The notes under the pieces were generated by a model. That model was not told the DNA's origin. It was given only the letters and a program-made list of their open reading frames with translations, and did no database searches. A stretch of DNA of 64,000 bases from Zoroaster sp. YZ-2022. Lineage: Eukaryota > Echinodermata > Asteroidea > Forcipulatida > Zoroasteridae. Of the stretch, positions 35,661-47,100 are shown piece by piece. Location of the stretch: the NCBI GenBank assembly GCA_029582265.1, contig CM055837.1, positions 8,011,926 to 8,075,925 on the forward strand. The letters run 5' to 3'. Made by a program: the position numbers and the translations under genes. The number at the start of each line of letters is the position of its first letter. The stretch's first letter is position 1.

Positions 35661-36500
35661 AGGTTTGGACACAATACAGGCAAACCCAATAGTCTGGAAC
35701 CCATCATGTCAATCAATCTGTGTAACCAGTCTATTTTGACTCGTTTAAGAATGGGTGTCCCAAATTTCCTATGTAAAAGTCTGTAGCTCTAAGGTCTGAT
35801 TCGACCCATTGACATGAATAAGACCTTTGATATACAGTCACTGCAGCTACGTTAAACAACATGTAAATTTGACTGGTAGTACTACTGTAATTGTAAATGT
35901 AATAGGCCTACTACTAGTACTACTACAAAGTACTAGGTTCTGTCACCGAGATTTTAGGTGCTCGCATTTCCCCAAATTGTTTGTCAAACTGTACGTTCTT
36001 ATAGCATACTTACATCTATAATGTAATAATATATTTATATAATGTACATGTATATAAAATCGAAAAACTTTTTTATGCCTAAATTTGTCACACAAAATTC
36101 GTAATTTTGAAATACTCACCACGTGGCGACTCAACCTGTTACGTCTTCAGTTCCCAACTGTAAAATGACCAACGCATGACTTTGGTCCGTGAGTACTTAC
36201 ATGTACGTACGGTGAATGACATTGGTCACATGGAGTACAAGAACCTTCATCCATGATTCAACCCAGGGGTCCGAACTGAATAAACTCTCAAAATACATAA
36301 ATGTTCTCTTTTTCCTCAGTACTACGTAGCCTCAGCAATCGAAATGCACATTAAAATGTTGATTTACGCCTATTTTCTTTTAAAATGTATTTTGGGTTGT
36401 CCTGCCGGGTCTCTGGATATACATTTGGTACTGTTCCCCTCCGAAAATAAATCACCCCAAAATAAATGCTAATTTCCAAAGTAATGCAGAAAAATTATAG
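35661..36500. other. intergenic, nothing recognised
   Basis: No gene or element recognised; mixed unique-looking sequence. Confidence 0.4.
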
Positions 36501-36511
36501 CAACATAGGAC

Positions 36512-36748
36512 CAGCAGCGTAGCCAGGACTTTTTCAGTGGGGGGGTGGGGGAGGGGGGGGGGCACAGGGGATTGCTTTTCAGTGGGGGGGCCCAGGGGTA
36601 TGGGTTTTTTCCCTTTTCTTTTTCTTTTCTGTTTTTTGGGGCACTATGAGGATTTTTCGTGGGGCAGACACCTGGGGGGGGGGCACTGGAAATTTGTGGG
36701 GGGGACACGTGTCCCCCCAGGGCCCCTCCCCCCCTGGCTACGCCGCTG
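36512..36748. mobile_element. 237-bp hAT-type MITE with 8-bp target duplication
   Basis: Ends CAGCAGCGTAGCCAGG and CCTGGCTACGCCGCTG are inverted repeats of the hAT style, and CATAGGAC is duplicated exactly on both sides (36504-36511 and 36749-36756). The interior is dominated by G runs and CCCC runs that would pair with each other. Confidence 0.9.
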
Positions 36749-36907
36749 CATAGGACCATTTTTAACGGGATTGTTTGTCCAAAATGATAAAAACGGTAAT
36801 CAAATAATCTAAAGACATGATACTTTACCGTATTTCCACAATTCCTTCATTGATCTGAATAGCCCTAAAAACCTTTTTCGACAGAAACAAGTTGGCCACA
36901 CGCCAGT

Positions 36908-37135
36908 TCGCGCCTAGACTTGGTTCCAAGTCTGTGGTTGTGGTTTTTTATCTGCCTGAAGCCAATACAGTATCGCTTTAAATAGCGCCATCTTGTGTAG
37001 TTAACCTCCGACATTAACCTGAGAGCGCGAGTTAGGGCTGTGATAGCCAGCAGGGGTAAACAGCGTTTTGCGTGGCTGATGCAAACAAAATAACTGCGAT
37101 CTCAGACTTGAAATCAAGTCTAGTTCGCGCCAGGA
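36908..37135. repeat. inverted-repeat element with CTAGACTTG..CAAGTCTG ends
   Basis: CGCGCCTAGACTTGGTTCCA at the left is mirrored by TGAAATCAAGTCTAGTTCGC at the right. A related GACTTGATTTCAAGTCTAAC lies at 52884. No target duplication identified. A G run of 18 follows directly at 37141. Confidence 0.55.
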
Positions 37136-37525
37136 TTTTCAGGGGGGGGGGGGGGGGAGGCCTTTATGTATTAGAAAGATTAGGTTTACGAGTAACTAAT
37201 TAACAACATGTTTTATAATCTCATTTGGAAGAAGTGGGGTTATGAAAAGAACCGGTAGTGAAAATGGTTCTCGACATTTCAAACAGTGTGCTCTGTCACA
37301 TGCATCCTCCTGACAAACCAGTGTCAGTGTGGTGGTGGTGGGGGAAGAAGGGATGGTCCCCACTTGTTGCCAAAATAGTCACTATTTGTTTGTTGGTAAA
37401 TTCACAGGCTTGTTGGTATTTCTGAACTGGGTTTTGTGTCAGTAAAATTACCTCCAAACCAGGTCCCCCCACTTACAATTCCATTCTTTGGGCTCACTTT
37501 TACCAATAGTATACAATACCATTAA

Positions 37526-37735
37526 AGGGGCAATATCGTCACGATCAGAGCAGACTTTCAACAGGGCATGGAATTGGTGTTTTTGTTTAAGATGAACACA
37601 GAAAATTACTGGCTCATTTATGCAGCAGCAACAGTAATATGACCTTATCGTGTGGGGTATTATTTTCAGTCACTGAGTTAATCTGAAACTAGCACTCTGA
37701 TTCCATGCCCTGTTGATCATGCCGATACTGTCCTT
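37526..37735. mobile_element. TTAA-type foldback MITE (ATCGTCACGATCA family), copy 1
   Basis: Flanked by TTAA on both sides. Left AGGGGCAATATCGTCACGAT and right TGATCATGCCGATACTGTCC are imperfect inverted ends; inner arms AACAGGGCATGGAATTGG and GATTCCATGCCCTGTTGA also pair. Further copies lie at about 44545-44758, 47084-47291 and 49808-49980. Confidence 0.75.
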
Positions 37736-37864
37736 TTAACCCTTACTGATACCAAGAAACCAATCTATTTATAATTATCATCATATCAATTTACTAATCA
37801 AGTTTATTGACATTCTAATGAACAAAGTGAATTATAAAGATACATTTCTGATTCTAACTTATCT

Positions 37865-38050
37865 GACATAAGTCAAGACTGTTTGCAGTGACACCATGTG
37901 ATCATGAAATTCTCAATTGAGTAGTAATTAGTTCTAAAAGGAACTAATAGTTACAACTCAAGAGTTTTAAAATATTGTATTTTGTCCATATTAAACTGAG
38001 CTGTAAAACTGAAAAATATGATTATCTTGCTTATAATGAGTATTAACAAT
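37865..38050 (+). repeat. Penelope-like terminus and shared tail (partner 40755-41370)
   Basis: TTTGCAGTGACACCATGTGA and ATTCTCAATTGAGTAGTAAT belong to the 12.3-kb family. The following TTTGTCCATATTAAACTGAG and GTAAAACTGAAAAATAT recur near 41300-41345, and an inverted terminus TTTCACATGGTGTCACCACA lies at 40766. Confidence 0.5.
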
Positions 38051-38786
38051 TTATTAATTAAGATTTTCTTAAATAAAATTATTGCTTTCCTTATTAATGT
38101 AATACTGTTAACATAACAGACCTTTGACAAGGATGGTTTCAGGCGCGTAGCCAGCCCTGTCGGTCCGGGGGGGCAAAATTAAGATGATCGTCCCGATTTC
38201 ATGGTTTAAATTTAATTGCGAAATACTGAATAATATTGAATCAAAACAATCGATATATTGTACAAACATGATCATCTGTGATTTATTGTTCTTTCCTTGG
38301 ATCTATACTGTCTGAACTGTTGCTATTAATTTCTACACTGTCATGACTGTGATGAACTTAAACATTCATAATTAATCGTATTCGTAATCACCGTTTACAA
38401 CACACATTACACTGAAAGTTATTTGTGTACATGTCGTATAAAAACCTTTAATAAAATGTTGTAAGACAAGTTGTAAATACGTTCTGCACGTAACCCGAGT
38501 ACATACTGGTTCATTGTATTGATTCAAATTTCAAGTTTTTAATGTTTTAATGTTTGTTTCTATATAAATTCGTCTCTAATTAACAAAAAAGTTGAAAGAT
38601 CCATCTGTAAGGTCCATATTTTATGAGCAATTTATATATCTCTCATTAGTGCATTTTGTTGCCTTTCTTGTAATGTCAAAATATATTTTTGCTGCCAATG
38701 GCGAGCGTTTCTATCCTGGGTTCCTATTCAAATGAAACAAAAAAAAAATGATTCACCACATCTCCTGTTTATCAGCAACTATTATA

Positions 38787-39125
38787 CTAAATTTGAGTTG
38801 CCATTCGCCGAGGAACAGACATCATACTAAAGTCCTCAATGACTGCGTCAAAATCAACGTGCTCTGCGAAGTCGCGTTCTATGCTGAGAAGTGCCAGTGA
38901 TGACAGCCTCTGCTCCGACATAGTGGATCTTAAATACGACTTCGTTAGCTTCAATCGACTGAACGACCGCTCACTTGAAGCAGAGGAAATTGCGATTGTA
39001 CCAAAAATTCTATACAGAGTACATAATGTCGGATATGCTGTATTAATGTCCCATTCCTTGATCTTCTGCAACATTTCTTCAAGAGAATTCAGATTAGCAT
39101 CGGCAAATTCCAGTTTGAAGTACAT
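38787..39125 (-). pseudogene. hAT transposase C-terminal dimerisation domain fragment
   Basis: The complement frame reads NTAYPTLCTLYRIFGTIAIS, then SASSERSFSRLKLTKSYLRS, TMSEQRLSSLALLSIERDFA and ends VPRRMATQI. The S-SSSERSFS-LK..K..LRS.M...RL..L.L..I pattern is the hAT dimerisation domain as in ZMYM/TTF-type transposases. It is an open 113-codon remnant; catalytic and zinc-finger parts are gone. The transposase DDE residues cannot be assessed. Confidence 0.9.
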
Positions 39126-39414
39126 GTACGTTCTTCCTGGAAGTTGTGAGGTAATGCAATGCTATACTGTATATTCAACAGTGTCAACAGACAAAACAAT
39201 TTAATTTCACGGCAACTTAATTTAGCGAATTGGCATTTCTTCACTTTTTGGAGGCAATTTAATTTCACTAATTTACATCCTCTTGCTATATAAAACCATA
39301 AAAAATATTATATTTGGCAGCAATTTAATTTAGCGAATTGGGCCTCCTAGCGAAATTAAATTGCTAGCGAAATTAACTTGTTTTACAGTATTTGATAAAG
39401 TGATTTCCGGGACA

Positions 39415-39955
39415 AAAACCGGGTATAAAAACTTCAGATCTAACTTCCCTTCCTCAATCCTCCCTCTCCCGTCTCCCTTTATCAATTATTCACTCCCTTT
39501 ACCATTCCCTAAATCATCCTTTCCTCCCTCCCTAAATCTGCCTGCCTCTGCATCCTTCGTCCCAGGTCCGTCCTTCCCGCCCTTTCCGGTCCCTTACCCT
39601 CTCCGGCTCCCTTCCTTCCCTTACCCCTGCCCTACCGCCGTTTCCACCCGCCCTAACCTTGCCTGCCTTAAGTTAGGCTGCCTTGGTACTCGTCCCAACG
39701 GTCCTATCCATCCTTTCTTCCATTACCAAGGCCCACATTTCCTTCTCTCCTCCCCCTCCCTCCCTCCTCCGTCCTCCCTCATTTCGTCAATAATCCCTAC
39801 TCTTCTAATTTCTTTCTTTACCTCTTTCGTTTTTTCTCCCTCGGAGTCCCTCCCTCAATTTTCCCTCCTTTTCTCTCTTCCTTTCCTTTTCTCTTTTCTT
39901 TATTTTTACCGTCCCGATTTTACTTCTATTTTTTTTCCGGGGTCGCAGTCTGCCC
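39415..39955 (+). repeat. pyrimidine-rich low-complexity tract inside the hAT element
   Basis: Dominated by CCTTCC, CCCTCC and TTTCTT words on this strand for over 500 bp. The long open frame across it is a by-product of composition and is not called a gene. Confidence 0.85.
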
Positions 39956-40189
39956 CCCCCCCCCGCTGGCTACGCTACTGGATGGTTTAAACTCCAATGC
40001 ACATATAATGGGCATACAATACTTTGGTGCTCCATGTTATATCAAATGGCAGAAACATGGGAAAATTTGGCAAGGTGCACAGGTGTTTATCATGGATTCA
40101 AACGGTTACGTCTCTTGGACTGCTAGCTGAAAAAAATACATGTGAACATGTCTGATCTTATAGCTTGAAACCAGACTTCACATAGTGAG

Positions 40190-40745
40190 GGCTTACAAAA
40201 GACACCCGATACCAGCCAGGACTAGTCAAACGGTTGGTACCACCATGGGCGGATCCAGAATATTTTTTTGGGGGGGGGCTGAGAATCAAAAACAATTATT
40301 TTTCAGTACTACAAAAATTACAATGAAATAATCAAAGGGAGTGAAAAACAAAGCACACTGTGGGAATGGGAGTGCGTTCTCCCCTCCCCTCCCCTCCCCT
40401 CCCCTCCCCTCTCTCTCTCTCTCTTTTGCTCTTTCTTTTTTGCTCTCTCTTTTTTGCTCTCCCTTTTTTTTTTTTTTTTAATTAAATTTTTTTAATACAA
40501 TTTTAGGGGGGGCTACAGCAGCCTTAGCCCCCCCCCCCCGGATCCGCCAATGACCACGTGCAGCTAATTCACTATCAAGGGTACACATACAGACATACAA
40601 GCTATGCACTAGCACTAGTTTACAGCGCATATGCACCACATCACCAACCAATGAAATTCAGCATGTGACCTGAAATTTGTACAAAATCTTTTCTCACAAA
40701 ATCGTTTTTAACAAAATAAAAAGGACAGGTTCCCAGTCTGACTTG
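40190..40745 (+). repeat. block duplicated at 41640-41815, carrying an insertion
   Basis: CTAATTCACTATCAAGGGTA, CATACAGACATACAAGCTA and ACCACATCACCAACCAATGA recur at 41660-41760, where the insertion at 40244-40552 is absent. Confidence 0.85.
40244..40552. mobile_element. 309-bp inverted-repeat element with CA(T/T)GGCGGATCC ends
   Basis: The left end is CATGGGCGGATCCAG and the inverse right end is CATTGGCGGATCCGGG. ACCAC flanks both sides; the empty paralogue at 41651 reads GGTACCACGTGCAG, so the duplication is 5 bp (ACCAC). The interior has G and C runs and CCCCT/CT microsatellites. The ends resemble hAT elements, but the duplication is shorter than the usual 8 bp. Confidence 0.75.
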
Positions 40746-41029
40746 CTACTCAACAATTGATAATTTCACATGGTGTCACCACAGTCTTTACTGACATTAT
40801 AGATTGTCCAAAATATATTTACAAATTGAATTATAAAAATACATATCTGAATCTAACTAATCCGACATTATATAGATTATTCAAAATGTTAAATTATCAA
40901 CAATTTGGAAGTGAAATACAGTTTTTCTTAAAAAAATAAATAAATACATTGGAATTATTAAAATTAAGTACTCATTAAAAGAATAAACAAGTTTAGATCA
41001 ATTGATTTAATTTTGCCCTACACCGACGT

Positions 41030-41155
41030 GCATAGGCCTACTCAGTACTTTCCGAGTGTCTGTGAAAAAAACTCTCGGGCGGGATTCGAACCCTCTACCT
41101 CCTGCTTAGTGGTGCAGATGTCTTAACCTCTCGACAACCGAGCTTGCCTGATGAC
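41030..41155 (-). repeat. tRNA-derived SINE (family B), complement
   Basis: On the complement, GTTGTCGAGAGGTTAAGACA resembles an A-box region and GGGTTCGAATCCCGCCCGAG a B box, followed by TTTTTTTCACAGACACTCGG. The fold of the mature tRNA arms is not kept, so this is a SINE head and not a tRNA gene. Same family as 9545-9655. Confidence 0.65.
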
Positions 41156-41375
41156 GATTGGCTGGCTAAAATCCTATATAGCAGCGGGTTCCGTGATATT
41201 TATAGATTGATGAAATTCTTGCATCGGGTGATAAATAGTTTATATAGTTTATGTAGTAAAGTTTATATCACAAATTATAACTGGAGTTTCAAAGTATTGT
41301 ACTTTGTCCATATTAAACTGAGCTGTAAAACTGAAAAATATTTATTTATATTATCTCGCTTACATTGATTATTAA

Positions 41376-41628
41376 CCCTAACCCCCTATGTATTCTGGCT
41401 AGGAACCTTCCTGAATCCTCCAAAATCCATCAGTGCCCTTATCTTCAAAATGCACCATGCATTTTCATTGATCTTTCATATTCAGCAATCAGCACTTATG
41501 GCCTGTACTTCTTGCCAGGTAGTAATTTTGCCCCATTTGAAGCGGTGAAAGTACCAGTTTCCAACAGTGCTGAATTTTACCCAAAAAGTGCCCCATGGAG
41601 GATTTTGTAGGATTTGGGGTGGTTAGGG
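41376..41628. mobile_element. 253-bp TTAA MITE with CCCTAACC ends
   Basis: CCCTAACCCCCTATG at the left and GGGGTGGTTAGGG at the right are flanked by TTAA at 41372-41375 and 41629-41632. Inner words TCCTCCAAAATCC and GGAGGATTTTGTAGGATTTG also pair. It lies in the second copy of the duplicated block region. Confidence 0.8.
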
Positions 41629-42239
41629 TTAACAATTTAGTCAAATGGTTGGTACCACGTGCAGCTAATTCACTGTCATACATGGTACACATACAGACAT
41701 ACAAGCTACGCACTAGTGATAAGTTTACAGTGCATATGCACCACATCACCAACCAATGAAATTCAACAAAATAAAAAGGGCAGGTTCACAGTCTGACCTG
41801 ATTTGAACCCAAACTTGTCAAAATTTGTCCAAGATCGAAATAGTTTTACAGGAATACAAGAGGCTCTGTACAAATGTATCATTAGTTTGTTCACCAGTTA
41901 CTAACAACCCTTTTATACAAGATAGTTTGAATACAATGCTACAGAAAAAATGAGAAAGTGACAATAAAAAATGGGAAAAAAATTTAAAATTAATAGACAA
42001 AAGTTGACTAAAATTGTACATCTCACAAATAACATGATAATTATGTAGTACATTTTACACTAGAAAAAACTGAATTGTGGATCCAGTCTCCTACCCGAAA
42101 TAAGAAAAGAAAAGACGACGAAGAAAGTATTGAATTAATTATCATAAACTTTGTCCATATATACCTCCACCGTTTCACTGAACAAAAACAGCAGATTACT
42201 TAATGATTTCATACTGTTACAGGATTAAATGGATGTTGA

Positions 42240-44095
42240 TTGCAATGAGGATGATTAGCCACATCATGAATATTCATTAAACCAGGGCTGATGAACATCA
42301 TCTTGAATATTAATTATACTAGGGCTTGATGATGAGCCTCATCAATAGTATTTATATTAAGGCTAATGTGCCTCATCATGAATATTCATTATGCTAAGGC
42401 TGATAAGCCTCATCATTGTCAGAGCATTCCATTTTTTTTTAATTGTTGAAGTTTTCTTTGTGTACATAGTTAATTTCTTGTTTCTCACCCCCCCCCCCCA
42501 TAAATGGATCATGCCAACTTGCACTTTCACAATAACCCGAAGATGTCTTTAGAAAGTGTGGTCTGATCTTTGGTACACCCAATGTACACCCCTATTTCCT
42601 TTGTCAAAAAGCACCTAGTAGCAAGATGCAACCCCAATAATGTAATTGAAACCTGGAGTTTTCACTTTAAAATATTTGATTAGGCTATTGCCGTTATTAT
42701 AGTGTCGAATGATTTGTGCATTAATTAATCACCGTGCTGGGATTAATGGCTGGAATATTATGTTGAAACAAATGTTGGTTGAGTTTAGGAAATTCTTTAA
42801 TTTTAGATGACCAGTTACCCCGGGAACACAACCCCATTAAAGACAAGAATCCTTGACCCGTGAGGCCGAGTCTCGATGTGACGGCAGGGACCAGTAGGGC
42901 CAAGACAAGGCGACAGAGTCGTCCAGATCACGTCGATCATCCGCCCGCCCGATCTTGTCGTGGGGAAGGTTGTGGAGAAGGTTGTGGAGAAAATTTGAGA
43001 AATTCATTTCATCTATTTTGTTTCAAGTTCAGCATGTAACGTTCAGTTGATGATATGTTTTCATTTTAGAATTGATTTTCTTTGAGTTGACTGACTAAAA
43101 TTGATTTAGATTGAAGAAGTTATTAATCCATGTGGTTGAGTTTATTTGCTAGGGCCATTTCATAAGTTTGATTACATTTTTTATCAAACTTGCTATATCA
43201 TAATTGTTGTATTAATTGCTGATTTAATTTCATTTTCATCAAATTAATAGCTCCTCACGCTTTCAATCAGTGTACTAAGCAGAAGTTTGAGTTTAAATTG
43301 AGTTTATAAGTTTAAGTTAATTCATTGAGGAAAGCGACCTCACCATTCATTTCATTTGATTAATTGTAAATATTGTAAATCTTTATTTTTTTATAATTTT
43401 GAATAATAATACTCTTGAATGTAATGTTCATTTGTGTCTTAGTGAGTTATTTTGGTCTGTCTCGTGATATCATACGTATTGTCCCTAAGTTAAAAGGAAC
43501 GAGGTGACAATCATGAATATTCATTATACCAGGACTGATGAACCTCATCAGGAATATTCATTATACTAAGGTTGATGATTGAGCCTCATGAACGTTAATT
43601 ATACCACGGCTGATTAACATTATCTTATTCATGATACTAAGGCTGATAAGCCTCATCATGAATATTAATTATACCGAGACTGATGAACCTCATCATGAAT
43701 ATTCATTATACTAAAGTTGATGATTGAGCCTCATTATGAACATTAATTATACCAGGGCTGATGAACCTCATCATGAATATTAATTATACCGAGACTGATG
43801 AACCTCATCATGAATATTCATTATACTAAAGTTAATGATTGAGCCTCATTATGAACATTAATTATACCAGGGCTGATAAGCCTCATCATGAATATTAATT
43901 ATACCGAGACTGATGAACCTCATCATGAATATTCATTATACTAAAGTTAATGATTGAGCCTCATTATGAACATTAATTATACCAAGGCTGATGAACCTCA
44001 TCTTAAATATTATTTATATTAAGGCAAATGAACCTCATCAAGAATGTTCCTTTTTACTAAGGCTGATGAGCCTCATCATGAATATAAGTTTTACC
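42240..44095 (+). repeat. about 37-41-bp tandem repeat (CTCATCATGAATATTCATTATACTAAGG-type), split by a solo LTR
   Basis: Units contain CTCATCATGAATATT, CATTATACTAAGGCTGAT or AATTATACCAGGGCTGATGA. Array parts are 42240-42416 and 43510-44095. Within the second part a higher-order block (TTAATGATTGAGCCTCATTA) recurs about every 120 bp. Confidence 0.9.
42417..43509. mobile_element. solo LTR, 1,093 bp, with 5-bp target duplication ATCAT
   Basis: Starts TGTCAGAGC and ends GAGGTGACA, i.e. TG...CA ends with a TGTCA/TGACA inverted pair. ATCAT flanks both ends (42412-42416, 43510-43514); removing one copy and the LTR restores a normal tandem unit (CCTCATCATGAATATT). No gag or pol coding is present, so two LTRs probably recombined. 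A Gypsy- or BEL-like origin is likely from the 5-bp duplication, but not proven. Confidence 0.85.
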
Positions 44096-44159
44096 AACAA
44101 GAATCAGACGTCAAAGTGAGACCTTAGTTGAGGGTTTATGTCAACGCAACCATTGGGGA

Positions 44160-47100
44160 CTACATGTTGGTATCCAGCCACATGGCAATGGTGTCCTCAT
44201 TCTTAGCAAGCCAGTTGATGTTTGTCTTTATGCGTTCAACCGCCTGCAGTCTTCCCCTGGCACCAGCCCCTGCGTCAGGATACTCCGCCCAGAAGGACTC
44301 CAACTGATGAGAAAATCATACATTAGGGTTTTCCAATCATTTTCCATTGGGACAATTATCTGCGATCTTCACACGGATGAGACATCCAGTGACAGGATTG
44401 GATGAACTGTTTGGGTTTTGTGTTAATCAAGTCCCATGGCCTCTGCAGTGGCCCCTGCTTTAGGATTATTACTTGTGAAAAGAAAATATTTCTCACCAAT
44501 GCCAGGATTTGACAAGAAAAATTATTTTCAAAAGCTTGTTTTCTAGGGACTATATCGTCACAATCAACAGGGCATGGAATCTGAATGCTAGTTTTAGATT
44601 AACTCAGTGACTGAAAAGAAATACCCCTAATGATAAGGTCATACCATTGCTGCAGCATAAATGAGCTGGTAATTTTCAGTCACTGTGTAAATCTTAAACT
44701 AAGACATCGATTCCATGCCCTGTTGAAAATCTGCTCTGATCGAGACAATACTGTTTCTTTAACCGTAATTAAGTACACAAATATTTTTTTAAACTTTAAA
44801 ACCAAGATCCTCTTGATTATTTTATTAGAATATTTGTTTTCCTTTTCTTAATAAAAAAAAGCAATATTTGGATTAAAAAACAAATTTCTGGTAAAAGTAC
44901 CCCAAAAACCATGTGTTTATGAAGAATTCTTATGAAGAATTTTGTTAATATTATCAGTCTCACGTACCTCCTGCAATTTCTGCTCTGTGTTCCAGTCGTC
45001 TGTGAAACCAGGGACCATCTGCCCAAGGTACCGGTTACTCACACCAAATCTGCCAAAAGCAATGGAGACAACTGTGAGAATTACATGAGCGTTGATCGCT
45101 ACATAGAAGGTGAGGGAGGGGGTGGGGACATAATAATAATAATAATACAGAAGATTTATAATGCGCACATATCCACCAAGAAGTGCTCAAGGCGCTTTAC
45201 AGTAAACAAGATAATCATACAATAGCATAACAATACAATAGCAAATGAAATATAATACTAAACAAAAGAAAAAAAATGCATAAATGAATGTTAGTAGTCC
45301 TTATAGGACAATACACATAAGATGAGTTTTTAAGCTTTTCTTGAAGGAGTCAACAGATTGAGATTCACGAATGTACAGAGGTAAATCATTCCAAAGGCGT
45401 GGAGCCACAACTTCAAAAGATCTGTCACCCCAAGAATGTTTTGACATGGCAAAATGTTGTCATTTAAAAGCACTCAGTAAGGCATTTTGAGTGCTTTTAA
45501 ATGACAACCTTTTTGTGTGGTGATCCAAGAAGAACTGTAGCATACTCCTCAGGATTCAGGGTAGGCTTATATGATTATTTGTGCGATTCATCTATTTGTA
45601 TGGGCCGTCACAAAGCTAAGATTGTACCTGTCCACAAGGTTAGTCATAGTTAGCTCGAACCCAGTCCCATACGAGGAGATTCCCAACAGGATTACCCGCG
45701 ATGTATCCGACCGTCGAGAAGAAATCCTGTTCACGGATCTTATTGGTGTCTTGGCAGTATTCTAGATACCTAAAGATGAATGGGAAATAATAGCAGACAC
45801 GTTAAACTGATTATGTTAGATAATTGACCATTGGCAGATCTAAGGGGGGCAAACTTCACATAAATGTACGCAGGGGTGTGATTTGACAAAAGTAAAAAAT
45901 CCTGAAAAATGGGTAGCGGGCCTGGATCTCCTTTTGATCTAGAGGACAAAGCACAAAGCCCTTGAACCTCCTGGATGTTTAATTTTTGAGGATTTACAGA
46001 CTCTTCACAAACAAGAATCGAGAGGATTGGACATACACGCTACTTCTTTATTTCCTTGGTGGCTACTTCTCTTCTTTCAAGAAAAGTTTGAGGCAAAGGG
46101 AGATTTGTAAAAAATCAGGATAAATCCTAAGAAATCACAGGCCTGCATACGTTTTTGAGTGTGCCCATCCCGTTTTTGCTGTGTTCCCTCCTTTTTTTAG
46201 ACCCTGGATCCACCCCTGTAATTGACCTCTCGCAACTAAGCCATGTCCCTACAACAACTTGTTCATACATAAAATGTGGGCATATTTTACACTATGTCCA
46301 TTTCATATGAACCCATCTGGCTGTACATGAAGACACACGCACAGATGTAGCTAAGTTTCTAATTAGTAAAGACAAAATAATGGTCTCCCATCCAGGTTCT
46401 GACCACAGTATGAGTATGAGCCAGGATTTGGAAATAGGTGTCCAAATTTATTGCTCTTCGAAATACAGGGTGTCCAAATATTTCAATTATAATACATTTG
46501 CATGTTTATTGCAAATAAAACATGGTGTCCATTTAGCAAACAGGGCGTCCATTTAGCAAACAGGGCGTCCATTTAGCAAACAGGGCATCCATTTAGCAAA
46601 CATAGTGTCCATTTAGCAAACAGGGCGTCCATTTAGCAAACAAGGCGTCCATTTAGCAAACAGGGCGTCCATTTAGCAAACAGGGCGTCCATTTAGCAAA
46701 CAGGGCGTCCATTTAGCAAACAGGGCGTCCATTTAGCAAACAGGGCGTCCATTTAGCAAACAGGGCGTCCATTTAGCAAACATCGCGTCCATTTAGAAAA
46801 CAGGGCGTCCATTTAGCAAACAGGGCGTCCATTTAGCAAACAGGGCGTCCATTTAGCAAACAGGGCATCCATTTAGCAAACAGGGCGTCCATTTAGCAAA
46901 CAGGGCGTCCATTTAGCAAACAGGGCGTCCATTTAGCAAACAGGGCGTCCATTTAGCAAACAGGGCGTCCATTTAGCAAACAGGGCGTCCATTTAGCAAA
47001 CAGAGCGTCCATTTAGCAAACAGGGCGTCCAAAAGACACCCAAAGGTATTGCTGCCCGATGAACCTCAGTCAACGTTGCTTAAACATTGCTATATCGTCA

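Larger units (their letters stand above)
38140..39980 (-). mobile_element. hAT element, 1,841 bp, internally deleted
   Basis: Ends CAGGCGCGTAGCCAG and CTGGCTACGCTACTG with an exact 8-bp target duplication GATGGTTT (38132-38139 and 39981-39988). It retains only the last exon of the transposase on the complement and, on the other side, a long pyrimidine-rich tract (about 39420-39955). Too short for an autonomous element of this superfamily. Confidence 0.95.

Noticed and set aside
39361..39990. 209-codon open frame rich in Pro, Ser, Phe and Leu
   Set aside because: Product of a pyrimidine-rich tract inside an hAT element; no domain.
42721..42903. Coding frame inside the solo LTR
   Set aside because: Short, no retroelement protein similarity, and the region is explained by LTR structure.
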